Counted from the stretch's first letter, positions 9,491 to 18,814 are shown. The stretch: 64,000 bases of DNA from an uncultured Prevotella sp. (GCA_944321295.1 CALUKU010000001.1:1-64000), one strand, 5' to 3'. Made by a program: numbers and translations. The notes: generated from the letters alone by a model not told the origin.

Positions 9491-9933
9491 ATAAGATGAA
9501 AATATTATTTTTAGCGCTGGTTGTGCTTTTCTCAATGAATGTCAGTGCTCAGGATAAGAATGGCGGCCGATTGACGCCGGAGCTTTTCCGTGCCAAGTTA
9601 GAGCAGTATATAGCAAAGAAAGCATGCTTGACACCGGCCGAGTCGTCAAAATTCTTTCCCTTGTACGGTGAAATGATGAAGAAACAGCATGCCGTGCATG
9701 CTGAGATAAAGAAATTGAAGCGCATAAAGCCGGTTACCGATGCGGAATGTAAGAAAAACATCATCAGGTGTGATGAGTGTGAGATTGAGATGAAAAAAAT
9801 CCAAAAAGAGTATCATGAGAAATTTATGCAGATACTTCCCGCGCAAAAAGTTTATGACGTCTTAAAGGCTGAAGACAGGTTTCATAGACAGATGTTCAAG
9901 CGTACGGCCGGCAAATTCAGGAAGCGTCGTTAG
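9487..9933 (+). CDS. Spy/CpxP-like periplasmic protein
   Basis: 148 aa with a cleavable signal peptide (residues 1-21, ending NVSAQ). The mature protein is helical and strongly basic: LTPAESSKFFPLYGEMMKKQ, a Lys-rich middle and an end of KRTAGKFRKRR. LTPxExxKF followed by long helices is typical of the LTXXQ/CpxP-Spy type and of Bacteroidetes periplasmic proteins encoded beside ECF sigma/anti-sigma pairs. A role as chaperone or stress sensor is inferred. Two extra cysteine pairs (KKACL, CKKNIIRCDECE) could form disulphides. The start overlaps the upstream stop (ATGA). Confidence 0.6.
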   Translation: MNKMKILFLALVVLFSMNVSAQDKNGGRLTPELFRAKLEQYIAKKACLTPAESSKFFPLYGEMMKKQHAVHAEIKKLKRIKPVTDAECKKNIIRCDECEIEMKKIQKEYHEKFMQILPAQKVYDVLKAEDRFHRQMFKRTAGKFRKRR

Positions 9934-9938
9934 CTTGC

Positions 9939-9952
9939 GGCTTAATGTCCGT
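9939..9952 (+). repeat. direct repeat, copy 2 (GGCTTAATGTCCGT)
   Basis: Second exact copy of the 14-base word at 9085-9098, starting six bases after the stop of the CpxP-like gene. Confidence 0.55.
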
Positions 9953-10033
9953 GAGATATTGTTGTTGCATGGATTTGTGTGAAATCCATGTACGGATGAG
10001 CGTTTGGCGTTGTCGATTATGTAGGCTTAAAAT

Positions 10034-10130
10034 CACCCGTTTTCTAAAATACCGCTAATTACATTCCGATTGCTTACCTTTTAAAGCTTAAAAGGTGTCC
10101 TTTTGCAGGCTTAAATGTGACCTTTTATAA
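10034..10130. repeat. intergenic element of the AAAAGG/CCTTTT family (copy A)
   Basis: Lies in the 397-base gap between the CpxP-like gene and rsmA. It contains TAAAATACCGCTAAT, then CCTTTTAAAGCTTAAAAGG (a palindromic stretch), GTGTCCTTTTGCAGGC and TGTGACCTTTTA. The element at 24,782-24,900 carries the same words in the same order (TAAAATGCCGTTAAT, AAAAGGTGTCCTT, AAAAGGTCGTG). No open reading frame of note. The rest of the gap is unremarkable except for the rsmA promoter. Confidence 0.5.
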
Positions 10131-10197
10131 AACATGGGCTATAGCCTGCGCAGGCGTTACCCTTTTGTGTGTCACGTGTAAGCTTTTTCGGCGATGT

Positions 10198-10229
10198 TTT
10201 GGTAGCGTGAAACTAATGTATTAATTTTG
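10198..10229 (+). promoter_or_regulatory. promoter of rsmA
   Basis: TTTG at 10198-10201, a 20-base spacer, TAATTTTG at 10222-10229. The leader to the rsmA ATG at 10331 would be about 95 bases. Confidence 0.75.
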
Positions 10230-10330
10230 CAAGGTCAAATTTTTGCCGGCGCGTACAGGCTGTGTTTTTGGACGTGCGTTTAGGCGTGGTTGTGACAAAA
10301 CTGATATTTACAGCATTAACATTTAACGAA

Positions 10331-11131
10331 ATGAGAGCCGTTAGACCGAAAAAGAACTTGGGGCAACATTTTCTCACTGACCTTAACATTGCAAAGGCTA
10401 TTGCCGACACCGTTGACGCATGTCCTGACATTCCGGTGCTTGAAGTAGGGCCGGGTATGGGTGTGCTGACGCAGTTCCTTATGCCGAAGGGTAGGGACTT
10501 GAAAGTAGTTGAGATAGACTCGGAGTCTGTGGCATACCTTTACGAGAAGTTTCCTGAACTTAGGGAAAACGTTGTGGCAGAGGACTTTCTGCGTATGGAT
10601 TTGACTAAATTGTTTAACGGCCGCCAGTTTGTTCTCACAGGCAATTATCCCTATGACATCTCGTCGCAGATATTTTTTAAAATGCTTGACAACAAAGATT
10701 TGATACCTTGTTGTACGGGCATGATACAGCGTGAGGTGGCCCAGCGTATGGCTTCGGCTCCGGGAACTAAAGCCTACGGCATACTGAGCGTTCTGATACA
10801 GGCGTGGTATGACGTTGAATATTTGTTTACCGTTGACGAGAACGTGTTTAATCCGCCTCCGAAGGTGAAGAGCGCCGTGATACGCATGACACGCAACGGT
10901 GTCAGCGAGCTGGGATGTGATTGGAACTTGTTCCGCCGCGTTGTGAAGACAGCCTTCAATCAGCGTCGTAAGATGTTGCGTGGCTCGTTGAAACCATTGT
11001 TCCAGACGGACATGCCGGGTGAAGGGTTCTTCGGGCTTGACATTATGACCAAGCGCCCCGAGCAACTTACGATAGCTCAGTTTGTAGAACTCACTAACTT
11101 AGTTGAAAACGAGCTGAAAAGCAAGGAGTAG
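10331..11131 (+). CDS. rsmA: 16S rRNA (adenine1518/1519-N6) dimethyltransferase
   Basis: Dimethylates two adjacent adenines in helix 45 of 16S rRNA during 30S assembly (KsgA). 266 aa, typical length. The chosen start gives MRAVRPKKNLGQHFLTD, the canonical opening; an upstream in-frame extension is ignored. SAM motif I reads VLEVGPGMGVLTQ, and the catalytic loop reads NYPYDISSQ, a variant of the usual N(L/F)PY. The C-terminal rRNA-binding part (FNPPPKVKSAVI, FNQRRKMLRGSL) is complete. It is the first gene of a translation-related cluster with frr and rsgA. Confidence 0.96.
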   Translation: MRAVRPKKNLGQHFLTDLNIAKAIADTVDACPDIPVLEVGPGMGVLTQFLMPKGRDLKVVEIDSESVAYLYEKFPELRENVVAEDFLRMDLTKLFNGRQFVLTGNYPYDISSQIFFKMLDNKDLIPCCTGMIQREVAQRMASAPGTKAYGILSVLIQAWYDVEYLFTVDENVFNPPPKVKSAVIRMTRNGVSELGCDWNLFRRVVKTAFNQRRKMLRGSLKPLFQTDMPGEGFFGLDIMTKRPEQLTIAQFVELTNLVENELKSKE

Positions 11132-11183
11132 ATAGTCATAATACGAACGGAAATCGGTTGTTGGAGCGATTTTTTCCAATCTG

Positions 11184-11216
11184 TTGCCCGTTCTTCATTA
11201 TCTTTTTATATATTTG
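11184..11216 (+). promoter_or_regulatory. probable promoter of frr
   Basis: TTG at 11184-11186 and TATATTTG at 11209-11216. The 22-base spacer is slightly long for the consensus; the -7 element is good. Confidence 0.5.
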
Positions 11217-11245
11217 TATCCAAAAAACCAAAACGAAATAACATT

Positions 11246-11806
11246 ATGATAGACGTTAAAGCTACTTTGAAAGAAACAGAAGAGCGCATGCAGATGGCTG
11301 CGATGTACCTTGAGGAGCAGTTGTCGCGCGTCCGTGCCGGCCGCGCCAACGTGGCGATACTCGACGGCGTGAGGGTTAATTCTTACGGCTCAATGGTGCC
11401 CCTTAACCAGGTTGCCAACGTGTCGACGCCCGACGCCCGCACCATTGCCATACGTCCGTGGGACAAGAAGATGATAAAAGACATCGAGAAGGCCATCATG
11501 GACTCTGATGTCGGCATTACGCCCGAGAACAACGGCGAGATTGTGCGCCTTGGCATACCTCAGCCTACGGAGGAGCGCCGCAAGGAATTGGCTAAGCAGT
11601 GCAACAAGATTGGCGAGAAGGCAAAGGTGGAAGTGCGCAACGTCAGGAGTGACGTGAAGGACAAACTGAAGAAAGCCATTAAGGACGGACTCTCTGAAGA
11701 TAACGAGAAGGACGCCGAAGCCGAGCTCCAGAAGATACATGATAAGTATATCAAAATGCTTGACGACTTGCTTGCCGCCAAGAACAAGGAGATAATGACT
11801 GTATAA
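11246..11806 (+). CDS. frr: ribosome recycling factor
   Basis: Splits the post-termination ribosome together with EF-G. 186 aa, the standard length. Recognisable features are the N-terminal helix (ERMQMAAMYLEEQLSRVRAGRAN), domain II (VNSYGSMVPLNQVANVS, RTIAIRPWDK) and the C-terminal helices (RRKELAKQCNKIGEKAKVEV to the end). It has its own probable promoter 30 bases upstream. It is followed by an intergenic hairpin and then rsgA. Confidence 0.97.
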   Translation: MIDVKATLKETEERMQMAAMYLEEQLSRVRAGRANVAILDGVRVNSYGSMVPLNQVANVSTPDARTIAIRPWDKKMIKDIEKAIMDSDVGITPENNGEIVRLGIPQPTEERRKELAKQCNKIGEKAKVEVRNVRSDVKDKLKKAIKDGLSEDNEKDAEAELQKIHDKYIKMLDDLLAAKNKEIMTV

Positions 11807-11821
11807 TTTAATACGGATGAG

Positions 11822-11885
11822 TTGACGGTCATGACGGGTTGACGGGAGGATGCATAAGCAAATAAGATCTTCCCGTTAGCCCGTC
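11822..11885 (+). repeat. intercistronic stem-loop with TGACGG repeats (frr-rsgA)
   Basis: Three TGACGG words at 8-10-base spacing (within 11822-11846) lead into an arm at 11833-11850 that pairs with 11868-11885. The 18-base stem is complete if three G-U pairs are allowed, and the loop is 17 bases. No T-run follows, so it does not look like a plain intrinsic terminator. It may affect mRNA processing or be an insertion element. Confidence 0.55.
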
Positions 11886-11921
11886 AGACGTAACTTGCCG
11901 GCTTATTCTTCAATGAACGAA

Positions 11922-12854
11922 ATGCACGGACTGGTAATTAAGAACACGGGCAGTTGGTACACTGTTAAGACGGACGACGGACGCACCATAGAGTGCAAGA
12001 TAAAGGGCAACTTCAGGCTGAGGGGCATACGCAGCACCAATCCTGTAGCTGTTGGCGACCGCGTTGACATAATATTGAACGCCGAAGGCACAGCCTTTAT
12101 TACCGATATTGGTGACAGGCGTAATTATATAATACGCAAATCGCCGAACCTGTCGAAGCAGAGCCACATCATTGCCGCCAATGTTGACCAGGCCTTTCTT
12201 GTTGTGACGGTTAATTATCCGCAGACGTCCACAACGTTCATAGACAGGTTTCTCGCCTCGGCTGAGGCTTACAGGGTGCCTGTCATATTGATTTTCAACA
12301 AGACCGACATTCTTAGTCCTGAAGAACGCGAATATCAGGACATGATGATGAATTTATATCGGACGGTTGGTTATGAATGTGTTGCCTTGTCAGCCGTCGA
12401 CGATTCCGTTGGCGAAATTCTACGTCCGATGCTTGAAGGTAAGATAACCCTGTTCAGTGGTAACAGTGGAGTAGGTAAGAGTACGTTGTTAAACAGCCTC
12501 ATTCCGGGACTTAATTTGCGTACCGCAGCTATAAGCGAAGCCCATAATACAGGTATGCATACCACGACGTTCAGCGAGATGTTGCCATTGCCTTACGGAG
12601 GGTGGGCTATTGATACTCCGGGAATTAAGGGTTTTGGTACATTCGACATGGAGCCGGAGGAAATCTGCGGATATTTCAAGGAGATATTCAAGTTTTCCAA
12701 AGATTGCCGCTTCCGTAATTGTACTCATACGCACGAACCGGGGTGCGCTGTCAGGAAAGCTGTTGAGGACCACTACATTGCCGAAAGCCGTTACGCGTCT
12801 TACATAAGCATGCTTGAGGACAAAGATGAAAGTAAATACCGCGAGGCGTTTTGA
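11922..12854 (+). CDS. rsgA: ribosome small subunit-dependent GTPase A
   Basis: Circularly permuted GTPase acting late in 30S maturation. 310 aa from the Met that opens [13 protein letters not shown], the family start; an ATG three codons upstream (11913) is an alternative. The N-terminal OB fold is in residues ~1-80. The GTPase motifs appear in permuted order: FNKTD (G4), then GNSGVGKST (G1) and DTPG (G3). The C-terminal zinc site is [14 protein letters not shown]. It belongs with rsmA and frr as a ribosome-assembly gene. Confidence 0.95.
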   Translation: MHGLVIKNTGSWYTVKTDDGRTIECKIKGNFRLRGIRSTNPVAVGDRVDIILNAEGTAFITDIGDRRNYIIRKSPNLSKQSHIIAANVDQAFLVVTVNYPQTSTTFIDRFLASAEAYRVPVILIFNKTDILSPEEREYQDMMMNLYRTVGYECVALSAVDDSVGEILRPMLEGKITLFSGNSGVGKSTLLNSLIPGLNLRTAAISEAHNTGMHTTTFSEMLPLPYGGWAIDTPGIKGFGTFDMEPEEICGYFKEIFKFSKDCRFRNCTHTHEPGCAVRKAVEDHYIAESRYASYISMLEDKDESKYREAF

Positions 12855-12975
12855 CGTCGGCGTAATATTGGAATACGTATCGTTTCTTTTGTTGTTCCCT
12901 GTTTGTTTTATAGTATTTTCGCGTTTTGACGTATTCCGGGTATCGATGGATTTGTATTAATTATATTGCGATAAG

Positions 12976-15165
12976 ATGAATAATCCTGAACTTGAATTGG
13001 CTTGGCGGCTCGTAGAAACAACCGGGGCAAATCTCTTTCTTACAGGTAAGGCCGGCACAGGCAAAACAACATTCCTAAAGAATTTGCGTTCGCACTCGTC
13101 CAAGCGCATGGTTGTTTTGGCGCCGACTGGCATAGCTGCCATCAATGCAGACGGCGTTACGATACATTCATTTTTCCAACTGCCGCTCTCTCCATACATG
13201 CCAGGCATGACTTATGACAGGGCTGAAAGGCGCTATTTCAAGTTCGGTAGGGTGAAGAGGGATATTATCCGCACGCTCGACCTGCTTGTCATTGACGAGA
13301 TAAGCATGGTGCGTGCCGATCTGCTTGACGCCGTTGACGCCGTGATGCGCCGCTATCGTGACCATGATAAGCCGTTCGGCGGCGCCCAGCTTCTGATGAT
13401 TGGCGATTTGCAGCAGCTTGCTCCTGTTGTGAAAGATGAAGAGTGGATGTTGCTAAGTCGTTTTTACGACACGCCGTATTTCTTCTCAAGCAAGGCTCTT
13501 GCCCAAGCTTCATATAACACGATAGAGCTTAAGCAGGTTTTCCGTCAGCAGGATTCGTCTTTCGTTGCGTTGCTTAACCAGATACGAGAGAATAATATTT
13601 CCGATGCGGCATTGACAGAACTCAACCGACGTTACTTGCCGAACTTTACGCCGCCGCGTGATAGTGATTATATACGCCTTGTGACCCATAACTATCAGGC
13701 TTTAGCAATTAATGAGCGCGAGCTGGCCGCTTTACCATCGGAAGAGTTCTCTTATCGCGCGGAAGTTGAGGGCGTTTTCCCTGAAACGTCTTATCCGGCC
13801 GACCAATGCCTTGTGTTGAAGCGCGGAGCTCAGGTGATGTTCATAAAGAATGACCCTGATAAACGTTTTTTTAATGGCATGATTGGTGAGGTTGTAGCGT
13901 TGGACGGACGCAATATAACCGTGCGCAGTAAGGATGGAGGAGAGGCTTTCAGGCTTGAGAAAGCCGAATGGACAAACTCCAAATACACTCTTGACGATGT
14001 TTCGAAGGAAATAAAAGAAACCGTCGAAGGCATGTTCCGCCAGTATCCTCTGCGTTTGGCGTGGGCTATAACGATACACAAAAGCCAGGGATTGACTTTC
14101 GATCATGCCATAATCGACGTATCCCATTCGTTCGCCCACGGGCAGGCTTACGTAGCGTTGAGCCGTTGCCGTACGCTCGACGGACTTGTTCTCAGTGCTC
14201 CTTTGCAGCGTGAGGCGATGATTACCGACGATATTGTCGACTCGTTTGTCGAGTCAATTGACGAACACAGACCGACTGATAACGACATTTCAGCCATGCA
14301 GCAGGCTTATGTCGTCAAGTTACTTGATGAGTTGTTCGATTTCACCGGTCTTCAGTCATCATATAATCTGCTTTTGCGTACGCTTGACGAACATCTTTAT
14401 CGGAAGTATCCCAAACTATTGTTTGAGTATAAGCGTCTTAGCGTTATTTTTACGGACATTATTGATGTGGCGCGCAAATTCAAGAACCAATATGCTAAAT
14501 TGGCCTCAGATTTAAGTACGGAGGCAGACTATTTGGGTGAGCGTGTGCGTAAGGCGGCCGGATATTTCTCTGATAAATTGTCAGAGCTTGAGGTCTTATG
14601 CGGAAAGACTAAGGTGGAGATAGAGAGCAAGACGGTTAAGAAACAATTTGATGATAGGTTTTCAGTGTTTGTTGGCGAACTTTCGTTGAAAATTAAATTG
14701 TTGAGGCATGAACAGGCTCCGGGAGTAAGTTTTACGGCCGCAGACTACCTTGCCGCCAAAGCAAAGATTTTGCTTAGCGATAACATTGGTCGTGATGAAA
14801 CGGAGGTTAAGCATAATAAAAAAACGAAAACACCCAAGCCTGTGAAGGAACCCAAAGCGCCCAAGCCGCTTACTCGCGAGATTAGCTTCAACATGTATGT
14901 CGGCGGAATGACAATTGAGCAGATTGCGGAAGAGCGCGGATTGACCGTAGGCACTGTGTTCTCGCACTTGGCTCATTATGCCTCTGAAGGTCGAATGGAC
15001 TGGCATGACCTTATATCCGAAGAAAGTATGAAAGAGTTGCAGGCGTATTTTGCCGCAAACGGTAATCGTTCGTCATTGTCCGAAATTAAGTCAAAGCTTT
15101 CTCCGTCGGTATCGTATGATGAAATACGCTTATTCATCGATCTTAATAAGAAAAGAAAGTCTTAA
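12976..15165 (+). CDS. Pif1/RecD-like helicase with C-terminal helix-turn-helix
   Basis: 729-aa SF1B-type DNA helicase. Walker A is GKAGTGKTTF at residues ~24-33, Walker B VIDEISM, motif III LLMIGDLQQL, and motifs V/VI AITIHKSQGLTFD and VALSRC. The middle carries a small beta insertion (2B/SH3-like; QVMFIKNDPDKRFFNGMIGEV). The last ~200 residues hold a coiled segment, a Lys/Pro-rich linker (KKTKTPKPVKEPKAPK) and a helix-turn-helix (MTIEQIAEERGLTVGTVFSHL) of the type found at the ends of RecQ-like and Bacteroidetes helicases. Likely roles are replication-fork or G-quadruplex processing. The NUDIX gene follows after six bases. Confidence 0.88.
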   Translation: MNNPELELAWRLVETTGANLFLTGKAGTGKTTFLKNLRSHSSKRMVVLAPTGIAAINADGVTIHSFFQLPLSPYMPGMTYDRAERRYFKFGRVKRDIIRTLDLLVIDEISMVRADLLDAVDAVMRRYRDHDKPFGGAQLLMIGDLQQLAPVVKDEEWMLLSRFYDTPYFFSSKALAQASYNTIELKQVFRQQDSSFVALLNQIRENNISDAALTELNRRYLPNFTPPRDSDYIRLVTHNYQALAINERELAALPSEEFSYRAEVEGVFPETSYPADQCLVLKRGAQVMFIKNDPDKRFFNGMIGEVVALDGRNITVRSKDGGEAFRLEKAEWTNSKYTLDDVSKEIKETVEGMFRQYPLRLAWAITIHKSQGLTFDHAIIDVSHSFAHGQAYVALSRCRTLDGLVLSAPLQREAMITDDIVDSFVESIDEHRPTDNDISAMQQAYVVKLLDELFDFTGLQSSYNLLLRTLDEHLYRKYPKLLFEYKRLSVIFTDIIDVARKFKNQYAKLASDLSTEADYLGERVRKAAGYFSDKLSELEVLCGKTKVEIESKTVKKQFDDRFSVFVGELSLKIKLLRHEQAPGVSFTAADYLAAKAKILLSDNIGRDETEVKHNKKTKTPKPVKEPKAPKPLTREISFNMYVGGMTIEQIAEERGLTVGTVFSHLAHYASEGRMDWHDLISEESMKELQAYFAANGNRSSLSEIKSKLSPSVSYDEIRLFIDLNKKRKS

Positions 15166-15171
15166 TGTCAT

Positions 15172-15870
15172 ATGGTTAAAAATCCAATAATAATGGACGG
15201 ACTTAACTATCATTATAAATACCCGCATCCAAGCGTCACTACAGATTGTGTGGTTTTCGGTTACGACGGATTTCGTCTTAACGTATTGCTCGTAGAGCGC
15301 GGAAGAGAACCGCATAAAGGGAAATGGGCCTTCCCGGGAGGTTTTCTTGAAATTGACGAAGCGGCCGAAGACGGGGCATTACGCGAGTTGTATGAGGAAA
15401 CCGGACTGTCGTCGGTTGATTTGCGCCAGTTCCATTCATTTACAGAACCGGGGCGCGACCCTCGCGAGCGTGTTATAAGCATAGCCTATTATGCGCTCGT
15501 CAGCATGCGTGATGTTTGCGGTGGCGACGATGCGGCCGCTGCGCGTTGGTTTGCGCTTGACTGTGTTCCGCCATTGGCTTTCGATCATGATAAGATGTTA
15601 GCCACGGCCGTTGAGGCTTTGCGCAGGCGGGCCTTGCTTGAGCCGATAGGTCGTGAAGTTCTTCAACGTGAGTTTGGTATTGATGATTTACGACAGCTTT
15701 ATGAAGCAGTGTTAGGCATGAAAGTCAATGCAGAGAAGTTTGAAAGCTATGTAGGCGGATGCGGATGGATTGAGCCTGTCGGCGTTGAAGCCTCAGAGTG
15801 CATGTATCGGTTCTGTAAAAACACGTCTTTGGGCGTGCTTCCGCTTATCCGGTCAGACATGGCTGGTTGA
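15172..15870 (+). CDS. NUDIX hydrolase, possibly NrtR-like regulator
   Basis: 232 aa. The Nudix box is complete: GFLEIDEAAEDGALRELYEETGL fits G-x5-E-x7-REUxEExGU, preceded by GKWAFPGG. The C-terminal third (EFGIDDLRQLYEAVLG) resembles the winged helix of NrtR-type regulators that sense ADP-ribose and control NAD genes. No NAD genes lie nearby, so it may instead be a plain ADP-ribose or nucleotide pyrophosphatase. ATG at 15172 is six bases after the helicase stop; the Met at 15193 is an alternative start. It is followed by the long palindrome at 15,930. Confidence 0.82.
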   Translation: MVKNPIIMDGLNYHYKYPHPSVTTDCVVFGYDGFRLNVLLVERGREPHKGKWAFPGGFLEIDEAAEDGALRELYEETGLSSVDLRQFHSFTEPGRDPRERVISIAYYALVSMRDVCGGDDAAAARWFALDCVPPLAFDHDKMLATAVEALRRRALLEPIGREVLQREFGIDDLRQLYEAVLGMKVNAEKFESYVGGCGWIEPVGVEASECMYRFCKNTSLGVLPLIRSDMAG

Positions 15871-15929
15871 TGTCTTTCCGACGGTTACGGTATGACTTAA
15901 ATGCTGCTTCATAAATGATTGATATACAA

Positions 15930-15982
15930 TGCATTGCAAAAGGCGGCCTTTCGTGTCACGAAAGGCCGCCTTTTGCAATGCA
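15930..15982. repeat. perfect 53-base palindrome, bidirectional terminator candidate
   Basis: Arms of 26 bases (15930-15955 and 15957-15982) are exact reverse complements around a single T at 15956. The arm contains TTGCAAAAGGCGGCC. It lies between two convergent genes (NUDIX plus, mscL minus), where a bidirectional terminator would fit, but it lacks clear flanking T-runs. It is related to the palindrome at 62,587-62,645. Confidence 0.85.
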
Positions 15983-16047
15983 ATACACCGTCTTTTAAAT
16001 TGTAAAATGTATGATAACGGCAGACGGTTGTTATTGCTTTATGCAGT

Positions 16048-16491
16048 TTATGCGTTCTTGCAGTTCTGCTCTTTAAGAAGGTCGCGTATCTCGGTTAGAA
16101 GCTTTTCTTCTTTGCTTGGTTCGGCAGCCTTAGCCTGCTCGGCTTGCTTTTTGCTTTCATCGTTTTTCTTCGCAAGCTTATTTATGGTGCGAAGCATAAG
16201 GAATACGCATATAGATATTATAAGGAAGTCGAATGTTGTCTGGATGAAGTTACCATAGTTTATTGTCGCAGGTTCGAGCTTTTCTATGCCCATGTCTATA
16301 GACGGTAATGTTACCTTTAGGTCTGTGAAATTCACACCGCCGATAATCCATCCAATGGGAGGCATTATGAGATCGTTCACAATTGATGAAACAATCTTGC
16401 CGAAAGCCCCTCCGATGATAACGCCGACGGCCATGTCAACCGCATTGCCCTTGACGGCGAACTGCTTGAATTCGTTAACTAACTTGCTCAT
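16048..16491 (-). CDS. mscL: large-conductance mechanosensitive channel
   Basis: Inner-membrane channel that opens under hypo-osmotic stress. 147 aa. The N-terminal amphipathic helix ([16 protein letters not shown]) precedes TM1 ([27 protein letters not shown], with the pore-lining GxxxG-type glycines). A periplasmic loop and TM2 ([16 protein letters not shown]) follow, then a charged C-terminal helix ([32 protein letters not shown]). It is divergent from gap and convergent with the NUDIX gene. Confidence 0.96.
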   Translation of the reverse strand: MSKLVNEFKQFAVKGNAVDMAVGVIIGGAFGKIVSSIVNDLIMPPIGWIIGGVNFTDLKVTLPSIDMGIEKLEPATINYGNFIQTTFDFLIISICVFLMLRTINKLAKKNDESKKQAEQAKAAEPSKEEKLLTEIRDLLKEQNCKNA

Positions 16492-16526
16492 GAGCTTTTT
16501 TAAATTATTTAATATTGAAATCGGTG

Positions 16527-16554
16527 CAAAATTAAAATATATTTTGTAATTTTG
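16527..16554. promoter_or_regulatory. divergent -7 motifs for mscL and gap
   Basis: TAATTTTG is present on the minus strand at 16527-16534 (towards mscL, about 35 bases upstream of its ATG) and on the plus strand at 16547-16554 (towards gap, about 125 bases upstream). No TTTG -33 box is clear for either. Confidence 0.45.
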
Positions 16555-16674
16555 CGCTCGAAAAAGAAAAAACCGGCATTATATCAGTATTCTTGTCGAT
16601 ATTGAGGCGAGAAGGATGGGCCAGAGTGGTAAATAAGTATTGTTTAAGGAGATTATTTTAACCCTTTAAAATAA

Positions 16675-17712
<1,038 letters not shown>

Positions 17713-17743
17713 TCGCATAAAATTATTCGTGTGATGAAAATAA

Positions 17744-17775
17744 GCCGCCCGGCATTTGCCAGGCGGTTTTTTTTA
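17744..17775 (+). terminator. intrinsic terminator of gap
   Basis: CCGCCCGGC at 17745-17753, a four-base loop, GCCAGGCGG at 17758-17766 (one mismatch), then eight T residues. Confidence 0.9.
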
Positions 17776-17784
17776 TTATTTTTG
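17755..17784 (+). promoter_or_regulatory. possible miaA promoter overlapping the gap terminator
   Basis: TTTG at 17755-17758 lies in the loop and arm of the gap terminator. TATTTTTG follows at 17777-17784, just after the T-run. The spacer is 18 bases, one short of the usual range. Confidence 0.45.
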
Positions 17785-17878
17785 CAAAAGTGAATTGCAC
17801 CGGTAGGCTTTACGTGAAAGCGGATAGCAAGTCATGTCTATAACGTGAAAACATCCGGTGAATATCCGTATATTGCGT

Positions 17879-18814
17879 ATGCGTAAAATGATAACCATAC
17901 TTGGCCCTACCGCATCGGGAAAGACGTCTTTGGCAACGGCCTGTTGCATGAAGTTCGGCGGAGAGATTATCAGCGCCGACAGCCGTCAGGTGTATAGGCG
18001 TATGGATATAGGCACGGGCAAAGACCTTGCCGACTATGTTGTTGACGGCGTGAGAGTTCCATATCATTTGATTGATATCGTGGAGCCCGGCACGAAGTAC
18101 AATTTGTTTGAATACCAAAAGGATTTCGCTACGGCGTATTCTGACATAAGCAAACGTGGTGCTCTGCCGGTGATGTGTGGCGGCACGGGACTGTATATCG
18201 AAGCCGTGCTCAACGGATACAACCTTGTTCCTGTGCCCGAAAATAAGGATTTGCGACAAAAGCTCGGCAGCAAGACTCTGGAAGAGCTTACTGGCATGCT
18301 TGCAGAATTGAAAAGCGAAAATGGCTCAAACATGCATAACACCACTGATGTGGACACTGTAAAACGTGCAATACGCGCAATTGAGATAGAATGTTATTAT
18401 AAGGAAAATGTCAGGTCAAATGAGTGTTCCATGCCGAAAGTGGATTCCGTAATATTCGGAATATCCGTAGAACGCGACGAGCGTCGGCGGAGGATAACTA
18501 AACGCCTGCGCCAAAGGCTTGACGACGGCATGGTTGACGAAGTCAGGGGACTGCTCTCCGAAGGAATTCCTGCGGAAAACCTTATATATTACGGCCTTGA
18601 ATATAAGTATGTAACCCAATATATAATAGGTGAGTTTTCTTATGAAGAGATGTTTCGCCGTCTTGAAATAGCTATACACCAGTTTGCAAAACGCCAGATG
18701 ACATGGTTTAGAGGTATGGAAAGGCGTGGCTTCAAGATACATTGGATTGATGCCGGCATGTCTATGGACGACAAGATTGCCTTGGTCAGCAATATTTATG
18801 AAAATGAACGTTAA
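17879..18814 (+). CDS. miaA: tRNA dimethylallyltransferase
   Basis: Transfers dimethylallyl to A37 of tRNAs reading UNN codons. 311 aa. The P-loop is GPTASGKTSLA near the N-terminus, followed by ISADSRQVYRRMDIGTGK, the DSR substrate motif, and GGTGLYIEAVLNG. The C-terminal part includes GLEYKYVTQYI and FAKRQMTWFRGM, usual for MiaA. The ATG at 17879 (MRKMITILGPT) is chosen; 17888 is an alternative, and a GTG at 17858 is less likely. The lipid-kinase-like gene follows after 25 bases. Confidence 0.94.
   Translation: MRKMITILGPTASGKTSLATACCMKFGGEIISADSRQVYRRMDIGTGKDLADYVVDGVRVPYHLIDIVEPGTKYNLFEYQKDFATAYSDISKRGALPVMCGGTGLYIEAVLNGYNLVPVPENKDLRQKLGSKTLEELTGMLAELKSENGSNMHNTTDVDTVKRAIRAIEIECYYKENVRSNECSMPKVDSVIFGISVERDERRRRITKRLRQRLDDGMVDEVRGLLSEGIPAENLIYYGLEYKYVTQYIIGEFSYEEMFRRLEIAIHQFAKRQMTWFRGMERRGFKIHWIDAGMSMDDKIALVSNIYENER

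Noticed and set aside
15930-15982. Palindrome as the end of an insertion sequence
   Set aside because: No transposase, target duplication or second end is present nearby; the neighbours are intact housekeeping genes.
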